DNA from: Saccharothrix carnea
Lineage (GTDB): Bacteria > Actinomycetota > Actinomycetes > Mycobacteriales > Pseudonocardiaceae
DNA length: 64,000 bases
Direction: 5' to 3'
Assembly (NCBI RefSeq): GCF_003014735.1
Contig: NZ_PYAX01000021.1
Span: forward strand, 1-64,000
Both the position numbers and the translations under genes were made by a program. A model generated the notes under the pieces. That model was given only the letters and a program-made list of their open reading frames with translations. It made no database searches and was not told the DNA's origin. Positions 25,753 to 35,356 of this stretch are shown here, piece by piece (the stretch's first letter is position 1; every line of letters starts with the position of its first letter).

Positions 25753-28068
25753 TTGGACGGAATAAAGAATAGGCAGGCCGACATAGGACCCGAACTGCGT
25801 CGGAGACGTGCCGCCGCAGGGCTGTCGCTGCAGCAGTTGGCGGACCGATGCCACTACAGCCCTGGGCACATCAGCAACGTCGAGCACGGGACCAAGCCTG
25901 CGAGCGAGGACTTCCTCCGCGCCTGTGACCAGGCACTCGACACTGGCGGCGCCCTGATGGCACTGCTGTCCGCGCGAGGCGACCGCGCCAAATCACGCAC
26001 ATGGAGCAATCCCTCGCAGTTGCCTCCGGTGCCACGACTGGTGGGCCGTTCCGCACTCGTCGACGAACTCGACGGAACACTCGACGCGGTGACGAGCACC
26101 CGATCGTCGGGCATCATCGCACTGGATGGGGCAGCGGGCAGCGGTAAAACCACACTTGCTGTCACATGGAGCTACCGGATACGTCAAAAGTTCCCCGATG
26201 GAGTGTTGTTTTACGATCTCCGCGGCTACTCAGCGAATTCTGCCCCAGCAGAGCCGACCGAAGTGCTGGAGACCTTTTTGCTCGACCTCGGGGTGCCGCC
26301 GGCAGACATCCCGCCGACCGCCCACCGCCGAGCCACCCTCCTGCGCACGAAGCTCGATCGGATGCGCGCCTTGCTGCTCCTGGACAACGCATCCGACGCA
26401 CAGCAGGTACGCCCTCTGCTTCCAGGAGGGTCAGGCTGCCTGGTGATCATCACGAGCCGTCGACGACTGTCCAGCCTGGCAGTCCGGGAGGGTGCCCGAT
26501 GCGTCACGGTTCCCTCGTTCACCTCCGACGAAGCAGTGACCCTGTTGCGCGAAGCGATCGGCACCGAGCGGGTGAACAGCGAGCCGACCGCCGCGCACGA
26601 GATAGCCCGCTTGTGCGCGCACTTGCCGTTGGCGGTCAGGGTGGCCGCGGAGCGGATCAGCGCCCACCCGCACGTGACGTTGGACGAGCTGGCGAGGGAG
26701 CTGTCTGCGATCGACAAGCGGTTGGATGTCCTCTCGCAGGAGGACGAAGCGGTGCGCGCGGTGTTCTCCTGGTCCTACCGCGCCCTGGGCGACGATGCGG
26801 CCGGGCTGTTCCGCCTGCTCGGCCTGCACCCCGGTGACCGGTTCGGCTCCGACATCGCTGCGGCGTTGTGCGGCATCGAGTCCCGCAGTGCGATGCCGCT
26901 GCTCAGGCAACTGTCGGCCGTGCGGCTGGTTGACGAAGTCGGTCAAGACCGCTTTCGTCAGCACGACCTGCTCAAGGCGTACAGCGTCGAATTGGTCCGC
27001 ACCGAAGAATCCGAGGATCAACGCACCGCGGCCGTGGCCAGGCTCGTCGACTGGTATCTGCACACCGCTTATAGGGCCAACCACGCCCTGGCCCCGCAAC
27101 GGCGCGATCCCGAGCTGGACCCTCCTGCCGACGGGGTGCCGTCGTCACCGGCCGGCTTCACCTATGAGCAGGCGCTCATGTGGTGTGAAGCGGAGCTTCC
27201 GAACCTCGTCGCGACCACCCGATTGGCACATCACAGCGGCCTGCATAAGCAGGCGTGGCAGCTACCGGTCGGGCTTTGGAACTACCTGTTCCTACGTAAG
27301 CCGTGGACGGCCTGGATCACCTCCCACACCATCGCCTTGGCCGCCGTAGAGGCCAGCGGAGACGTTTTTGGTCGGGCATGGGTGCTCAACAACCTCGCTC
27401 ACGCCCACCGCGAGCGTCAGGAATACGACCTGGCCAATCGCGAACTGGCAGAGGCGTTGACCCTACGTCGCCAGATCGGGGACGAGACGGGGCAGGCGTG
27501 GACACTGACCGGCAGCGGCTACCTGGCCGCCGAACTGGGCAGGCGGGACAAGGCGGTGAAGCTGTTCAGCGAGGCGGTGGAGTTGTTCCGCGGCGTCGGC
27601 GATCGTCACGGTGAAGCCATCGCATCGGCCAGCCTCGGTGAGGCGATGCGACGTTCCGGCCGCGACGCGGAAGCCTTGCACCACCTGAGCAGAGCTCTGG
27701 AGATCATGCGTAGCACCGCCGATCGCTACGGCGAAGGCTTCACCCTGACCAAGCTCGGCACCACACTGCACGACCTCGGGCGTTACCAGGAAGCCCTCAG
27801 CCAGTTCGACCTCGCGCTGAAGACTCGTCGACAAGTCGGTGACCGGTGGGGCGAGGCCGAGACGTTGGTCAGCCATGGCCACACCCTGAATGCTCTCGGC
27901 GACCGGCAAGAAGCGCAGGTCTCATGGCGCAAGGCGCTCGCCATCCTCGACGAACTCGACGACCCGCGCGCGAACGAGGTCCGGAATTACCTCCATGACA
28001 TGCCTGCGCCTCGCAGTCATGAACCCGACGGCCCGGCGGTGTCCACCGGGTCGTCCGACCAGGTGTAG
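25753..28068 (+). CDS. XRE-NB-ARC-TPR regulator
   Basis: 771 aa, TTG start at 25753 (AAGGGGAG ~12 bases upstream). Domains in order: HTH_31/XRE-type DNA binding (~12-66, LSLQQLADRCHYSPGHISNV), NB-ARC ATPase with P-loop DGAAGSGKTT (125-134) and Walker B ALLLLDNASD, winged-helix region with the QHDLLKAYSVELVR signature, then TPRs (~520-755, GDRWGEAETLVSHGHTLNAL). This is an AfsR/STAND-type regulator without the BTAD domain. It is divergent from the Tad operon (207-bp gap), so it probably controls that operon. The last 52 bp overlap the convergent LOG-family gene. Confidence 0.85.
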   Translation: MDGIKNRQADIGPELRRRRAAAGLSLQQLADRCHYSPGHISNVEHGTKPASEDFLRACDQALDTGGALMALLSARGDRAKSRTWSNPSQLPPVPRLVGRSALVDELDGTLDAVTSTRSSGIIALDGAAGSGKTTLAVTWSYRIRQKFPDGVLFYDLRGYSANSAPAEPTEVLETFLLDLGVPPADIPPTAHRRATLLRTKLDRMRALLLLDNASDAQQVRPLLPGGSGCLVIITSRRRLSSLAVREGARCVTVPSFTSDEAVTLLREAIGTERVNSEPTAAHEIARLCAHLPLAVRVAAERISAHPHVTLDELARELSAIDKRLDVLSQEDEAVRAVFSWSYRALGDDAAGLFRLLGLHPGDRFGSDIAAALCGIESRSAMPLLRQLSAVRLVDEVGQDRFRQHDLLKAYSVELVRTEESEDQRTAAVARLVDWYLHTAYRANHALAPQRRDPELDPPADGVPSSPAGFTYEQALMWCEAELPNLVATTRLAHHSGLHKQAWQLPVGLWNYLFLRKPWTAWITSHTIALAAVEASGDVFGRAWVLNNLAHAHRERQEYDLANRELAEALTLRRQIGDETGQAWTLTGSGYLAAELGRRDKAVKLFSEAVELFRGVGDRHGEAIASASLGEAMRRSGRDAEALHHLSRALEIMRSTADRYGEGFTLTKLGTTLHDLGRYQEALSQFDLALKTRRQVGDRWGEAETLVSHGHTLNALGDRQEAQVSWRKALAILDELDDPRANEVRNYLHDMPAPRSHEPDGPAVSTGSSDQV

Positions 28069-28610
28069 TCGGGCGGTCGGTAAGCGATGAAGCGGTCCAG
28101 CAAGCGGTCCACGTCGTCGTCGACCAGCAGCATCTCCCGGTACGGCCGCTTGAGGAACCCCTCGGCCACCATGTGGTCCACCATCGCCAGCAACGGGTCG
28201 AAGAACCCGGCCACGTTGAGCACACCGACCGGCTTGGCGTGCACCTTCAGCTGCGCCCACGTCCACGCCTCGAACAACTCGTCCAGCGTGCCCGCTCCGC
28301 CCGGCAACGCCAGCACCGCGTCCGACAATCCGGTCATCATCGCCTTGCGCTCGTGCAAGCCCGCCACCACAAGCAGCTCGGTCAGCCCCTGGTGGGCGAT
28401 CTCCCACCCCACCAGCGACTCCGGGATCACCCCGATCACCCGACCACCGGCCTCCAGCGCCCCGTCGGCAACGGCTCCCATCGTGCCCACGCGGGCGCCG
28501 CCGTACACCACCTCGATCCCCCTTCGGGCCAATGTCGCGCCGACCTGCCTGGCCGCCGAGAGGTAGGTCACCCCGGCACTGGAGGAACCGCAGTAAACGC
28601 ACACCCGCAT
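28017..28610 (-). CDS. LOG-family phosphoribohydrolase (TIGR00730 type)
   Basis: 197 aa from ATG 28610. It begins MRVCVYCGSSSAGVTYLSAA, has VVYGGARVGTMGAVAD and the family motif LPGGAGTLDELFEAWTW (PGGxGTxxE). These enzymes release the base from cytokinin-type nucleoside 5'-monophosphates or other NMPs. Its 3' end overlaps the NB-ARC regulator by 52 bp (convergent). It is divergent from a nucleoside hydrolase, so both may serve nucleotide salvage. Confidence 0.88.
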   Translation of the reverse strand: MRVCVYCGSSSAGVTYLSAARQVGATLARRGIEVVYGGARVGTMGAVADGALEAGGRVIGVIPESLVGWEIAHQGLTELLVVAGLHERKAMMTGLSDAVLALPGGAGTLDELFEAWTWAQLKVHAKPVGVLNVAGFFDPLLAMVDHMVAEGFLKRPYREMLLVDDDVDRLLDRFIAYRPPDYTWSDDPVDTAGPSGS

Positions 28611-28683
28611 GACGCCGAACCTAAAGGCACACCGCTCGAACGAGTGATAGCGACGCCCCTGACGAACCTGATTGGGTGACCAC

Positions 28684-29634
28684 GTGCGCATCGTTCTGGA
28701 CACCGACCCCGGCATCGACGACGCACTGGCCATCCTCTACCTCGCCGCTCAAGAGCAAGCCGAGATCGTGGCCGTGGGCAGCGTGCACGGCAACGTCCCG
28801 GCTCCCCAAGCCGCCGACAACGCCCTTCGGGTGCTCGAACTCGCGGGCCTGCACACCGTGCCGGTGGCAATCGGCGCACGTCGCCCGCTGGCCCAGCCAC
28901 TGCACACCGCCGAATTCGTCCACGGCCACGACGGCCTCGGCGGTCACGCAGGCCCTCCCCCCGAAGGTCGTCCGATCAAGCAGTCCGCGGCCGAGCAACT
29001 CGTCCGCCTGGCCCGCCAACACCCCGGCGAACTCACCCTCCTCGCCCTCGGCCCGCTGACCAACATCGCCCTGGCACTGCTACTGGAACCCGAACTGCCC
29101 GGGCTGTTGCGCTCGGTCATCGTCATGGGCGGCGCCCTGACCGCCCCCGGCAACATCACCCCTTCGGCCGACGCCAACTCCTGGCACGACCCCGAAGCGA
29201 CCGACCTCGTCCTGGGGGCCGCATTCCCCCTGACCCTCATCGGCCTGGAGGTCACCGAAGCAGCCCGCGTCGACCAGACGTGGCTGGACACACTTGCCAC
29301 GATCGACAACCCCCGCGCCCGCTTCGCCACGAGCATCATCGGCCACTACGCCAACTTCTACGCCGCCATGTTCGGCCGCCGCGAATGCACCCTGCACGAC
29401 CCGCTCGCCGCCGCCATCGCACTGGATCCCGACCTGGCCACCTACCGTCGACTGGCTGTGGCCGTCGAACTCACCGGCACCCACACCCGCGGACGGCTCA
29501 TCGCCGACCTGCGCCCCATCGTCAACACCACCCACATCGAAAGCTCCATCACCACCGACCGCCACCCTGTTGACGTCGCCCTCACCGCCGACGCCGCCAC
29601 CTTCTTGTCCAGACTGCTCGAAGCACTCAGCTGA
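28684..29634 (+). CDS. Inosine/uridine-preferring nucleoside hydrolase family
   Basis: 316 aa from GTG 28684; a TTG four codons upstream is an alternative. The N-terminal Ca-binding motif VLDTDPGIDDALAI is perfect (DTDPGxDD), with VHGN, LGPLTNIAL, VIVMGGAL and the late HDPLAAAIALDP. The enzyme hydrolyses the N-glycosidic bond of ribonucleosides. Divergent from the LOG-type gene, so a shared promoter region (73 bp) lies between. Confidence 0.9.
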   Translation: MRIVLDTDPGIDDALAILYLAAQEQAEIVAVGSVHGNVPAPQAADNALRVLELAGLHTVPVAIGARRPLAQPLHTAEFVHGHDGLGGHAGPPPEGRPIKQSAAEQLVRLARQHPGELTLLALGPLTNIALALLLEPELPGLLRSVIVMGGALTAPGNITPSADANSWHDPEATDLVLGAAFPLTLIGLEVTEAARVDQTWLDTLATIDNPRARFATSIIGHYANFYAAMFGRRECTLHDPLAAAIALDPDLATYRRLAVAVELTGTHTRGRLIADLRPIVNTTHIESSITTDRHPVDVALTADAATFLSRLLEALS

Positions 29635-29776
29635 AGGCGACATCGAAGCGGCAGCCGAGGGCACGTGGACGCGGATGAGGCGGAAGAGCTCCCGGATATC
29701 GCATGAAGCGGTACCGGGGCACTGGCCGAACCCGGATCTACCAGATCATCGCAGAGCCTTGAGCGTGGCGATGTTG

Positions 29777-30235
29777 TCAGCCGAAGTGGAGCTGTGGGAC
29801 GTCGTAGAGGTTTGCGTTGCGGCGGCGGATGAGGGCGGGCTGCGCGATTTCGATGATCAGCATTTCGGTGAGGAATTGGACTCGCGCGTTGAGCAGGTGG
29901 CTGGTGTACCCAGCGGCGCTGTGCTCTTTGCGGCCGACCGAGACGTGAATGTGAGGGTGGACCTTGCCACCGGCTTCGTCGTAGGCGAGGGTGCCGCCGC
30001 CGAAAGCCTCGACATTGGCGAGGTGGACCTTGGACCAGACCGGAGCCTGGGGATCTTGAAGTTTGTCGCACGTGCCAACGATGTCGACTTCGCTGAAGCC
30101 GGCGATGAAGCTGGGGATGTAGGCGTGCCGGACCTGGCGCTGGTCGCAGAAGGCGGCCAGCTCGGTGAAAAAGTCGTCGCCGTGGTCGAAGGCGACACCG
30201 AAGCTGCGGCCGAGGGTGAGTTCATGGCTGCGCAC
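29777..30235 (-). CDS. PPC/DUF296-domain protein
   Basis: 152 aa. The whole protein is one PPC domain: ELTLGRSFGVAFDHGDDFFT, IPSFIAGFSEVDIVG, LANVEAFGGGTLAY, and the metal-site segment KVHPHIHVSVGRKEHSAAGY. Bacterial PPC proteins are trimeric and of uncertain role; the plant relatives are fused to AT-hooks. It follows the asparaginase gene by 9 bp on the same strand, so they are probably co-transcribed. Confidence 0.82.
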   Translation of the reverse strand: MRSHELTLGRSFGVAFDHGDDFFTELAAFCDQRQVRHAYIPSFIAGFSEVDIVGTCDKLQDPQAPVWSKVHLANVEAFGGGTLAYDEAGGKVHPHIHVSVGRKEHSAAGYTSHLLNARVQFLTEMLIIEIAQPALIRRRNANLYDVPQLHFG

Positions 30236-30244
30236 GGTAGGTCC

Positions 30245-31303
30245 TTATCCGATCGTGGTCGTATACGGCCAGTCGCTGGCTGCGCCGTGGCCGCCAGCTG
30301 CGGCGAACGCCGCCGTGATGGTCTTCCGATCGCAGCCAGCGTCCACGGAGAGAAGTCCGTGGAGCAGCAGGCGAGACTTGAGGGGGTCGAGGAAGCCCGC
30401 CCGGATGAGTCCACGCGACAACAGGTCGCGTTCGGAGCCCGGGAACGCATAGGTGGTCGAGAGCACGGACCCGGCTCCGGTGCGGGAGCAGAGCACCACG
30501 GGGATGCGTACGGCGATTTGTTCCAAAGACGTGACCCAGGTCACGGGGACGTGGCCCACACCGAACGCCGCCACGACCAAGCCGTCGAGCCGGCTGGCCA
30601 GCGTGTGCAGCAGTGATCCGTCGTCTCCCAGAGAGGCGGTGACGACTCCCACTCGCACGTCCGGGCCGTTACCGGTGTCGGGAAGCAGCCTGCGACCGAC
30701 GGGCCTGTTGACGATCTGAGGCTGGCCTTCCACGAGGTAACCGAGTGGTCCCCCGTCGGGTGACTTAAAGGTGGAACTGCTGGTGGCATGGGTCTTGCGG
30801 ACCCTGCGCGCAGCGTGGATCTCGTCGGCGAAAATGACCAGACAGCCCAGGCCATGCGCGGCCGGGTTTGCGGCGGTCTGGATGGCGGCGAGCAGGTTGG
30901 CCGGCCCGTCAGCACCGGCAAGAGTCGGGTTGCGCATGGCGCCGGTCACGACAACCGGTTGTACGGCGGCGTGCCGCAGATCAAGGTAGTAGGACGTCTC
31001 CTCGATGGTGTCGGTGCCCTGCGTGACCACCACACCGTCGACTCCGGCAGCACACCGGTCACGGATCTCGTCCGTCAGCGCGGAGAGGTCTCCGAAGGTC
31101 AATGACGCGCCCGGCACACGGCGGAAGTCCACCACCTCGACTTCGATACCGGTGTCCGCCAGACCCGGTACGGCGGCGACCAACTGCTCCGCGGACAACG
31201 CGGGCACGACGCCGCCGCCTGTCGTCGCTGCCATCGCGATCGTCCCACCCAAGCCGATGACCACGACGCGACGAGCAGGCGTGCTCGATGCTTCAGGCGA
31301 CAC
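30245..31303 (-). CDS. L-asparaginase family protein
   Basis: 352 aa, GTG start at 31303. First catalytic motif VIGLGGTIAMAATTGGGVVP (GGTIA), second VVVTQGTDTIEETSYYLDL (TQGTDTxEE) and VVTGAMRN downstream, as in asparaginase/glutaminase enzymes that convert Asn to Asp and ammonia. No signal peptide, so cytoplasmic. The C-terminal domain (GVGHVPVTW, LCSRTGAGSVLSTTYAFPGS) is complete. Followed by the PPC-domain gene. Confidence 0.9.
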   Translation of the reverse strand: MSPEASSTPARRVVVIGLGGTIAMAATTGGGVVPALSAEQLVAAVPGLADTGIEVEVVDFRRVPGASLTFGDLSALTDEIRDRCAAGVDGVVVTQGTDTIEETSYYLDLRHAAVQPVVVTGAMRNPTLAGADGPANLLAAIQTAANPAAHGLGCLVIFADEIHAARRVRKTHATSSSTFKSPDGGPLGYLVEGQPQIVNRPVGRRLLPDTGNGPDVRVGVVTASLGDDGSLLHTLASRLDGLVVAAFGVGHVPVTWVTSLEQIAVRIPVVLCSRTGAGSVLSTTYAFPGSERDLLSRGLIRAGFLDPLKSRLLLHGLLSVDAGCDRKTITAAFAAAGGHGAASDWPYTTTIG

Positions 31304-31342
31304 GAGCGGTCCTCTCCGATCCGGGGCCGGTTGATCACCACC

Positions 31343-32800
31343 CTAGTCATTCCGCCCGGCGATACTTCCAACGAACCTGCAGGCCCGTTCAAGACCTTCG
31401 AGGGAGAGCAGGCGGCTCCGTGGTTCGGCGAGCCCGGCGCCGCCGTACTCTCCAAGCTCCGCACAGCGTCGGGTCAACCACGTCCAATCCAGTTGTAGGT
31501 ACTCGGTCAGTTCGCGCAAGCGCTCATGAGCTGTCGCGCCTCGGGCCATCGAATGCGCGCGGGCATGGTTCGACGCGTCGTGGAACTCGCGCAGCTTGGG
31601 CCGGTGGTCGGTGATGTCGACCTGCCAGATGCCGTCGGCGCCCATCCAGTTGGCAACCACCGCGCGACGTCGGTCAGCCACGAACCCGTCCAACGAGCCG
31701 TACTCCGGGTCGACGACGACGTCCACCCGGATGTCGAACGACTCCATCAACGCCACGGCAAGCAGCAGGAGCACCCGTTCAGGGCGGCTCGACCCTGTGA
31801 CGGCCGTGTTGGGGACGCAGAACGTCCTCCTCAAGCCGGCCTGGTTCGTGGCCGTTCTCCGCAAGTAGTCGAACTTGTGGGCGAAGAACAGCCAGGTGCT
31901 CGCCTCCTCGCCGCGTTGCTCACGGGTCCAAAAAACGGGCGCTTCGGAGAGGGAGTGGGCGTGACGAAGGATGTGCTGGGCGCAGAAGTTCGAACCGAGC
32001 CACATCCGCGATACCGGGGCGAGGTCGGACGCCAGGTCACGGCCCCCCACAGATTTCGGTAGTTGTTCGAAAATTGCGAGATGGGCGCTGGCCTCGGCGA
32101 GTGCTGCGTCATCATCCAGGAGCGCTTCGTCAAGGTTCGCTACTGACCACAGGATCGCCATCGAGAGGTCGTCGATGAGGTATGCGCGCGACATGAGCAG
32201 TTTGGTGCCAGGTGATGTGCCCGCCAGACGACGCCGCGCCTGGCGGGAGTCCAGACCGTAAAGTGCCGGTCCTTCGTTCGATTCCACCACGCCGACGACG
32301 AGGCCTCGTCGAGGACGCCGAACGAACGGATCGTCCGCGAAACCCGGTGGGACCCGGCTGATCACTCGCTCGTCGATGTCGGCGGGAAAGGCCTTCACAT
32401 CGATCGAGGCACCCAGGAAAAATCGTCCTGCGCCGCAGGTAAGCACTGTGTCGGCGAACCCGGACGAGGAAACACCGGCGAAGTCCAGGACAGACTGCGA
32501 TGAGCCCGGGACTTTGACCGCCTCGATCGATCCACTGCGACGGCGGCGCCTCTGCTGCTCAACTCGGGCTCGCTCGCGAAGTGCAACGAGTTCGCCACGC
32601 GCGTCGAGGGCTTCGTCCATGGCCTTCACCACCTCGAGCGAGGGCAGGTTGTGGCCCGGCCGCTCGGCGAGTGACACGTACTGGCGTGTGTAGCCGATCC
32701 GCTGGGCAAGTTGCGGCTGGCTCAGTTTGGCGTCGTTCCGGCGCCGCTTGATCTCTTCAGCGAGCAGCGTCGCGGAGGGAGGTACCTCGTCATCGCTCAC
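31343..32800 (-). CDS. XRE-family regulator with large C-terminal domain
   Basis: 485 aa from GTG 32800, chosen for GGAG 7 bases upstream; a longer TTG-started form to 32827 is possible. HTH at ~10-65 (LSQPQLAQRIGYTRQYVSLA). The remaining ~400 residues have no motif I can name; TWLFFAHKFDYLRR and WMGADGIWQVDITDHRPKLR look like a folded ligand-binding region. Such XRE proteins are common in actinomycetes as members of regulator/effector pairs. It is divergent from the radical SAM operon (137-bp gap), which it may control. Confidence 0.7.
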   Translation of the reverse strand: MSDDEVPPSATLLAEEIKRRRNDAKLSQPQLAQRIGYTRQYVSLAERPGHNLPSLEVVKAMDEALDARGELVALRERARVEQQRRRRRSGSIEAVKVPGSSQSVLDFAGVSSSGFADTVLTCGAGRFFLGASIDVKAFPADIDERVISRVPPGFADDPFVRRPRRGLVVGVVESNEGPALYGLDSRQARRRLAGTSPGTKLLMSRAYLIDDLSMAILWSVANLDEALLDDDAALAEASAHLAIFEQLPKSVGGRDLASDLAPVSRMWLGSNFCAQHILRHAHSLSEAPVFWTREQRGEEASTWLFFAHKFDYLRRTATNQAGLRRTFCVPNTAVTGSSRPERVLLLLAVALMESFDIRVDVVVDPEYGSLDGFVADRRRAVVANWMGADGIWQVDITDHRPKLREFHDASNHARAHSMARGATAHERLRELTEYLQLDWTWLTRRCAELGEYGGAGLAEPRSRLLSLEGLERACRFVGSIAGRND

Positions 32801-32937
32801 GGTTGACTCCACTGCACCAGGGGGCAAATAGAGGGCAAATGCTCCGCGTAATCAATTTGCCCCGTTCCGTAATCATAGCTGGTCCGGGTCGAATGGTTCC
32901 AGGGTGAATCGGGTGATCAGGAGAGGCAGGCGGTGTC

Positions 32938-34116
32938 ATGCGACCGTTGGATCGGGGCGAGGGCAGTGGCAGTTCGGGTGTGCGGCTGCTCAGCGGGACG
33001 GAGCGGGCGCGGTTGCGGTCGGAGTTGTCGGAGGTGGTCGAGTACCGGAAGTCGGGGTTGAGCCTGAACTGGATCGTGGGGTGTCCGCTGGACTGCGGGT
33101 ACTGCGTGCGGCACCTGTTCGGGAACTTCGGGATGAAGGTGCCGCGAGCGCTGATGGGCGAGGACGAGGCGGTCGGGTTGTTGACCGGTCACCGGTTCTT
33201 CCGGCCGCACGTGACGCCGATCCAGCTGCTCAACCGGGCGACGGACCCGATGCTGCCCGCGGTCAAGCCGCACCTGTTCCGGTTGTTGCGGCTGCTGGAC
33301 GGGCAGGGGTTGACCAATCATGTGCTGGTGATCACCCGGTGGCGGGTGGAGCCGGAGGACTGCGCCGCGCTCAACGCGCTGCGGAACCTGAAGGTCACGC
33401 TGTTGATCACCCATTCGGGTATCGACGATCCTCGGATCGAACCGGTCGACTCCGCCATCGCGGCGCGGTCGCTGCGCACGGCGTTCGAGCACGCCGACCG
33501 GTACCGGGTGGTGTTGTACTGGCGTCCGATCGTGCCGGGTCTAAACGACACCGACGCCCACCTGTCCCGGGCGCTGGGACTGGGCGAACACGCGCACGCG
33601 ACGGTGTTCACCGGCCTGTTCTACCGTGACGAGATCCGCGACTACTACCGGGCGCAGGGCCTGCCCGAGCCGTATGAGGCCGGGGCGCGTCGCAAGGTGT
33701 TCCCGGAACGGTTGGAGCAGCGCATCCTGACCGCCGCCGCCCACCGTCCCGGGGGTGCGGTGTTGTTCCGCAAGACATCCTGCGCGGTCGCGTACGCGCA
33801 CGGCATGGCGGATTACAACGGCCACTACGGCATTCGCGAACTGTGCGACATCTGCCCTGTCGCACAGCTCGGTAGGTGCGCGACCGAGTGGACGCCGCCG
33901 GACCTGAACGCGGCCGTCGCGCTGGCGGCCGAGCTGGGCGGCAGGCTGGTCGCGATCACCGACCGGGCCGTGGTCGTGGACAGCCTGGACGAGCAGGCCC
34001 GCTATCTGATGCAGCACCGCTTCGGTTTCCAGGTGCACGACGCGACCAAGCCACACCACCGGCATCGTCACGGCCGTGCCGACATCGGCTGGCCCACCAC
34101 CGTGGAGGCATCGTGA
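32938..34116 (+). CDS. Radical SAM enzyme (Rv2578c/SplB-like) with second Fe-S site
   Basis: 392 aa. The SAM-cluster motif is CPLDCGYC (Cys49, 53, 56; CX3CX2C). LLNRATDPMLPAVKPHLFRL and VLVITRWRVEPEDCAALNAL match the TDP...E and ITK-like positions of the spore-photoproduct-lyase/Rv2578c group, and PIVPGLNDTDAHLSRAL is also typical. Cys282, 303, 306 and 314 (SCAVAYAHG, ELCDICPVAQLGRC) could hold another cluster. The last ~70 residues form an extra domain. The stop overlaps the exonuclease start (GTGA). Substrate unknown; DNA or nucleotide is suggested by the neighbours. Confidence 0.8.
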   Translation: MRPLDRGEGSGSSGVRLLSGTERARLRSELSEVVEYRKSGLSLNWIVGCPLDCGYCVRHLFGNFGMKVPRALMGEDEAVGLLTGHRFFRPHVTPIQLLNRATDPMLPAVKPHLFRLLRLLDGQGLTNHVLVITRWRVEPEDCAALNALRNLKVTLLITHSGIDDPRIEPVDSAIAARSLRTAFEHADRYRVVLYWRPIVPGLNDTDAHLSRALGLGEHAHATVFTGLFYRDEIRDYYRAQGLPEPYEAGARRKVFPERLEQRILTAAAHRPGGAVLFRKTSCAVAYAHGMADYNGHYGIRELCDICPVAQLGRCATEWTPPDLNAAVALAAELGGRLVAITDRAVVVDSLDEQARYLMQHRFGFQVHDATKPHHRHRHGRADIGWPTTVEAS

Positions 34117-34742
34117 CCACCCCGCCGCCCGCCGCACCGTTGCCCGCCGCGCTGCAAGGCCACCCGCTGGCGGTGGTCGACGTGGAAGGCAACGGTGGCC
34201 GGCCCCCGGAGATCGTGGAGATCGCCGTCCTGCCCGTCGACGGTCCGGTCATGGGAGGCGACCTGCGCACCTGGCTGGTCCGGCCCGCCACCCCGATCAC
34301 CGCGTTCGCCCGCCGCATCCACGGCATCGGCAACGACGACGTCGAACGCAAACCGCCCTGGCACGGTGTGGCGCGCGAGGTCGAGCGGCTGCTCACCGGC
34401 CGCACCCTGGTCGCGCACAACGCGAGCACCGACTACGCGGTGCTGTCTGCGCACCTGCCGGGGTGGCGGCCACCGATGGTGCTGGACACTCTCAAACTCG
34501 CCCGGCACGTATGGCCCGAGCTGCCCGGTCACAGCCTGGACAAGCTCGTCGCCCACATCGGGCTGGACACCGGCGGCATCGGCGAGCAGCGACCGCACCG
34601 CGCCGGCTACGACACCTGGTGCGCCTGGCACCTGTTCCGCACCCTGGTCGACCGGTCCGGGTTGGGCTGGGACGACCTGGTGGCCACCGCCGCCCTCACC
34701 GCCTTCCGTCCCGATCCGGAACCGGAGGGCGGGCTGTGGTGA
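34113..34742 (+). CDS. DnaQ-type 3'-5' exonuclease
   Basis: 209 aa from GTG 34113, overlapping the radical SAM stop. DEDDh motifs are complete: Exo I AVVDVEGNGGRPPEIVEIAV (DxE), Exo II LVAHNASTDYAVLSAHLPGW (Asp), Exo III HRAGYDTW (HxAxxD). A Pro-rich tip precedes the fold. Such enzymes trim DNA or RNA 3' ends or hydrolyse small nucleic acids. Position between a radical SAM enzyme and a P-loop kinase suggests they act on the same nucleic-acid or nucleotide substrate. Confidence 0.85.
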   Translation: MTTPPPAAPLPAALQGHPLAVVDVEGNGGRPPEIVEIAVLPVDGPVMGGDLRTWLVRPATPITAFARRIHGIGNDDVERKPPWHGVAREVERLLTGRTLVAHNASTDYAVLSAHLPGWRPPMVLDTLKLARHVWPELPGHSLDKLVAHIGLDTGGIGEQRPHRAGYDTWCAWHLFRTLVDRSGLGWDDLVATAALTAFRPDPEPEGGLW

Positions 34743-35356
34743 CCGCCGGGGTCGAGAAACCGGTGGTGGTCGCGGTGCTGGGCACCCACTCCACCGGCAA
34801 GAGCACCTTCCTCGCCCGGCTGGCCCACGACCTGCGCCGCGAGCAGGTCCAGGTGACCACCGTCGCCGACCTGGGCGAGCAGGCCCAGCGCATCGGGCTG
34901 CCGATCCTGCGCAACCACACGTGGGCCTCCACTCTGTGGATCATCACCAGGGGCATCAGCAACGAGCTGGAGTCCTGGCTGCACGGCGACGTCGTGCTGG
35001 TCGACCGTGCCGTGCCCGACGCGCTGGGCTACTACCGCGCCGCCCTGGCCTACCGGGGCGAACAACCCGACCCCGAGGTGCGGGCTCGGTTGGAAGCCCT
35101 CGTCCGCGGTTACAGCACCAGCTACGACCTGCTCTACCGCACCACCCTGGATCCCGCCATCCCCCTGGACGACAGCAAACCCCGCGACCCCGATCAGCGC
35201 TTCAGGGAGCTCGCCGACCACCACGTCGGCGCCGTCCTGCGCGATCTCGGCCTGCCGCACCGACTGCTGCCCGCCGACGGCCACGACCAGGCACTGCGCG
35301 ACGCGCTCGACTTCATCCTCGCCAGGCTCTCCGCCACGGAAGCACCTCAACCATGA
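34739..35356 (+). CDS. P-loop NTPase / nucleotide-kinase-like protein
   Basis: 205 aa from GTG 34739, overlapping the exonuclease stop (GTGA). P-loop VAVLGTHSTGKSTFLARLA near the N-terminus, LVDRAVPDALGYYRAAL as the DR/Walker B-like segment and a C-terminal lid region with KPRDPDQRFRELADHH. The fold resembles the AAA_28/NadR kinase group that phosphorylates small ligands. It completes a three-gene translationally coupled operon. Confidence 0.75.
   Translation: MTAGVEKPVVVAVLGTHSTGKSTFLARLAHDLRREQVQVTTVADLGEQAQRIGLPILRNHTWASTLWIITRGISNELESWLHGDVVLVDRAVPDALGYYRAALAYRGEQPDPEVRARLEALVRGYSTSYDLLYRTTLDPAIPLDDSKPRDPDQRFRELADHHVGAVLRDLGLPHRLLPADGHDQALRDALDFILARLSATEAPQP

Noticed and set aside
32938-34116. 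Prokaryotic viperin identity for the radical SAM enzyme
   Set aside because: The CX3CX2C spacing agrees, and a kinase is nearby, but the TDP and PIVPGLND segments match the Rv2578c/SplB group and not viperins.
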